Shown here: in pieces, positions 61,796-64,000 of the stretch
Position numbering within the stretch: the stretch's first letter is position 1
Layout of the letters: each line of letters opens with the position of its first letter
From: Macrocystis pyrifera
Lineage: Eukaryota > Sar > Phaeophyceae > Laminariales > Laminariaceae
Direction of reading: 5' to 3'
DNA: 64,000 nucleotides
NCBI GenBank assembly: GCA_031763025.1
Contig: JASSKH010000001.1
Span: 7,187,024-7,251,023, forward strand
The notes under the pieces: generated by a model
The model's input: the letters and a program-made list of their open reading frames with translations, nothing else
Told to the model about the DNA's origin: nothing
Database searches by the model: none
Made by a program: the position numbers and the translations under genes

Positions 61796-62095
61796 TTAAT
61801 CCCGATCGCACGGGCCGTTAGAAACGGAATCATTACCTATTAATCGTTTAGTTTTCGTGGTGGGTTCCCGATCGCACGGGCCGTTAGAAACGGAATGATC
61901 ACATTCAATAATCGTTTAGCAATCGTGGTGGGTTCCCGGTACGAACGGGCCGTTAGAAACGGAACCACCCGAAAGCACAAGCACATAGTGGTCGATTAGT
62001 AGTGGCTTAATCCCGATCGCACGGGCCGTTTGAAACGGAATCACTACACTCATAATCGTTTGGCAGTCGAGGTGGGTCCCCGGCGTGGAGGCGTC
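61796..62095. repeat. Four-unit paired-hairpin repeat
   Basis: The motif CCCGATCGCACGGG plus GCCGTTAGAAACGGAAT, or a variant, begins at 61801, 61867, 61935 and 62012. Each unit can form two adjacent stems, CCCG..CGGG and CCGTT-AGA-AACGG. The third unit keeps both stems although its loop changed (CCCGGTACGAACGGG); the fourth alters the second loop (CCGTTTGAAACGG). Intervening text also repeats (AATCGTTTAG, then TCGTGGTGGGTTC). A larger duplication of about 210 bp is visible (GTGGTTGATTAGAAATGG at 61777, GTGGTCGATTAGTAGTGG at 61988). Confidence 0.8.
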
Positions 62096-63757
62096 TGGGG
62101 AGGCGTTCCACTAGCGGAGCACGACCGGTAAGGAGGTCGACCGCGTTTCGTTTGTGTGGAGGAGGGGGGAGGGCGTAAGCAAGCGAAAAGGGACGAGGCG
62201 ACCCCCCCTCCTTTTTCTCTTCCCTCCGGCTATTTTATATAGGGGTAAGGAAGGCGCACGCATGCAGGGGGGGGGACGGTCCAGGGTCTAGGGCACCCCC
62301 CCCCCCCCCCACCATTTCGGCTTCTTCAATTGATATCAAGCATTTTTTCGTGGAAGTGGACAACCAAAGCAAAGCCCAAATATTCGGTTTTAATTTTCCC
62401 GTCCATCCCGTATACCCGTATATATACACCCGCTGCTTTGGCCCGTCGTTTCTCAGTTATTCAAAGGCCACAAAGGGGTTTTGGTCGTGCCCAACAAATC
62501 AAAAGTTTCGGGGAAAACACAACAAGAACATACTGCCACACGACTCACGACCCACAAGTCAAGCCAACATCTGGCATCCGGCTAATCTCTGTTCAAGGGT
62601 GTTTAGGGTTTCGTTTTCCCTGCTTTTTTTTTTTTTTTTTTCAAGTTTCGTTCTTCCCCTCCAGATTTGTCTTGGAGCATGTCATGTCACCACGGGCCTA
62701 TAAAAGGCGCTACGGAAGTTAAAATGTGGTACCTGGTTTATTTACAGTATAAAATGAATATGAAAAAACTGTGAGATCGCGGATTTCGTCGAGCCCATCA
62801 TCTTTGCAAGCTGTGTGTCATACTATACTATCAATAGTGATACTCCCATCCCGCGTGCTACAAGCAGTACAAGCACAGGTTATAGAAGGCCTCATGCAGA
62901 AATGCAGAAACTACAATATACCTGTATTTATTGTACTGATGTAAGAAGTCAGGGAAGCACGACAGACGTACAAAGGGACTATATTAGAGGACACAACACT
63001 CCCCAAAAAGGTCAAATTAATAGTAGCTGTACGGCAAACAGCAGTAGCTGTAATGACAAACAAGCCGTATTTCTGCACGAATTTACCAAAAAACGTCGAA
63101 TTTTAATTTTTTTTATTGACATGGTTGTGGTATACCGCCCCCTGCCCGGGTCTCGAAAAGTGGATAGTGGCGTGTCGGGATTTTGTCTACTATATGCACT
63201 CATGAGGATGTACGAGTACGCAATAAGTTTTTCATTCTCTACTGGTACAAGTATTAATATATAGCGTCATGGCCCATAGCCGCAGACATAATTCTAGCGA
63301 CGAGTTATTGATGTGAGGAACAGCAACAACAAAGTTGTGCTCGTCGTACCCAGTACGGTGGGATGGCGCGGCGATCTCTACTCTTCCTACTGCTGCATAA
63401 CAATGTCTTAGTTTTGTGACGACAGAGCTGGTATCTCTCTTCGAGTAGGCTTCGAGTAGGACGAAAAAACATCGACACGGACACGGGGGGGTATGATGGA
63501 AGTCGACGGGTATCAATACAAACAACCGAGAAACCACACACACACGATAACGTTGCAGTGTTGCCTTGTGCCAAGAAACGCAACAAGAAAACACCAGTCC
63601 GACGTCAGCCGCGCACTATGATACGACAATATCGTATTAAAAAAAATCGTATCACACACACACACCCCAAACGCATCTGCACTCGTTGCTATGCTACCCG
63701 ACACACCTTCTCACCACTGAATTGTTAGAATCACTACACTACATCACCAGCCTATTA
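62096..63757. other. Noncoding stretch
   Basis: Contains a C run at 62296-62310, a T17-type run near 62625-62642, a short LINE 3'-end remnant in plus orientation at about 63395-63545 (TTTTGTGACGACAGAGCTGG, GAAGTCGACGGGTATCAATA) and a (CA)n run at 63652-63665. No gene recognised. Confidence 0.4.
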
Positions 63758-63862
63758 TTACGGGGGTCCATAGTTAATAGTACCTACGGTATACATAAAA
63801 ACCTATATATTTACCCGTTTTTACTAACAAAATTTGGTCCCGTTAACTATGGACCCCCGTAA
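63758..63862 (+). mobile_element. TA-flanked MITE, copy 10
   Basis: Near-canonical copy: TTACGGGGGTCCATAGTTAA at the left, TTAACTATGGACCCCCGTAA at the right, flanked by TA at 63756-63757 and 63863-63864. Internal core AACCTATATATTTACC and ACTAACAAAATTTGGTCC. The ends are perfect inverses over at least 20 bases, suggesting a recent insertion. Confidence 0.95.
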
Positions 63863-64000
63863 TAGTAGCTCGTCTAGTCAGTCGTGCCGCAGCCTCGAAT
63901 ACGAGCATCCAACTCAGCGGCAGGAGCTTACAATTGAGAGGGCTAACAAGGGTCGAAAAATAAAAGGTACCTGGTACCGCAGCAGTAGAGCTGCCGCATC

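Noticed and set aside
61309-61833. 174-codon minus-strand frame with hydrophobic stretches
   Set aside because: Its N-terminal part is encoded by the paired-hairpin repeat and the rest has no motif. Without transcript support it is not called.

Overview
The window is eukaryotic nuclear DNA. Both convincing protein-coding loci are broken by introns with GT donors and AG acceptors, and most of the rest is transposon-derived or low-complexity sequence. A stramenopile, most likely a brown alga, is my best inference. It rests on the chimeric gene at 15-30 kb (chlamydial-Pmp-like beta-helix ectodomain plus a polytopic TRP-like C-terminus), on introns of 0.2-1 kb plus one of 6 kb, on abundant CAG/CTA microsatellites and TTAGGG-like interstitial repeats. 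No species can be named from the sequence alone.

Layout. 1-1.8 kb: the 3' half of a decayed Ty1/copia pol, with 3' flank to about 4.6 kb. 4.6-11.9 kb: two copies of a roughly 1.9-kb non-autonomous DNA transposon in opposite orientation. Each has its own 9-bp target duplication and is packed with TAACATWATGTTA-type palindromes; they flank 3.4 kb that includes a telomere-like tract. 15.1-29.7 kb (minus strand): one nine-exon gene whose exon phases all agree, predicted to encode 1,656 residues, with a 6.2-kb first intron full of retroposon copies. 30-54 kb: gene-poor sequence with MITEs, SINEs, truncated LINE copies, a G-rich purine tract (38.9-39.4 kb), a CCTCCAGAGG satellite (43.2-45.4 kb), a small LTR element candidate (47.2-48.3 kb) and a CCGTCCC array (51.5-51.8 kb). 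54.8-58.5 kb (minus strand): a ubiquitin-interacting-motif (UIM) protein gene in at least two exons, with an apparent one-base frameshift in a run of eight G. 59.0-61.1 kb: the 3' end of a LINE, whose 3' sequence recurs as truncated copies elsewhere. 61.8-62.1 kb: a four-unit repeat of paired hairpins. The window ends in noncoding sequence with another MITE.

Four interspersed families are reconstructed here by comparing copies with each other: a ~105-bp TA-flanked MITE (10 copies, five in each direction), a tRNA-derived SINE (4 copies), a LINE with 5'-truncated copies (one long, two intermediate, several short), and the 1.9-kb palindrome-rich element (2 copies). The two host genes do not appear functionally linked: one encodes a predicted cell-surface or channel-like membrane protein, the other a predicted ubiquitin-binding protein. 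No bacterial-type operons, CRISPR arrays or rRNA genes are seen.
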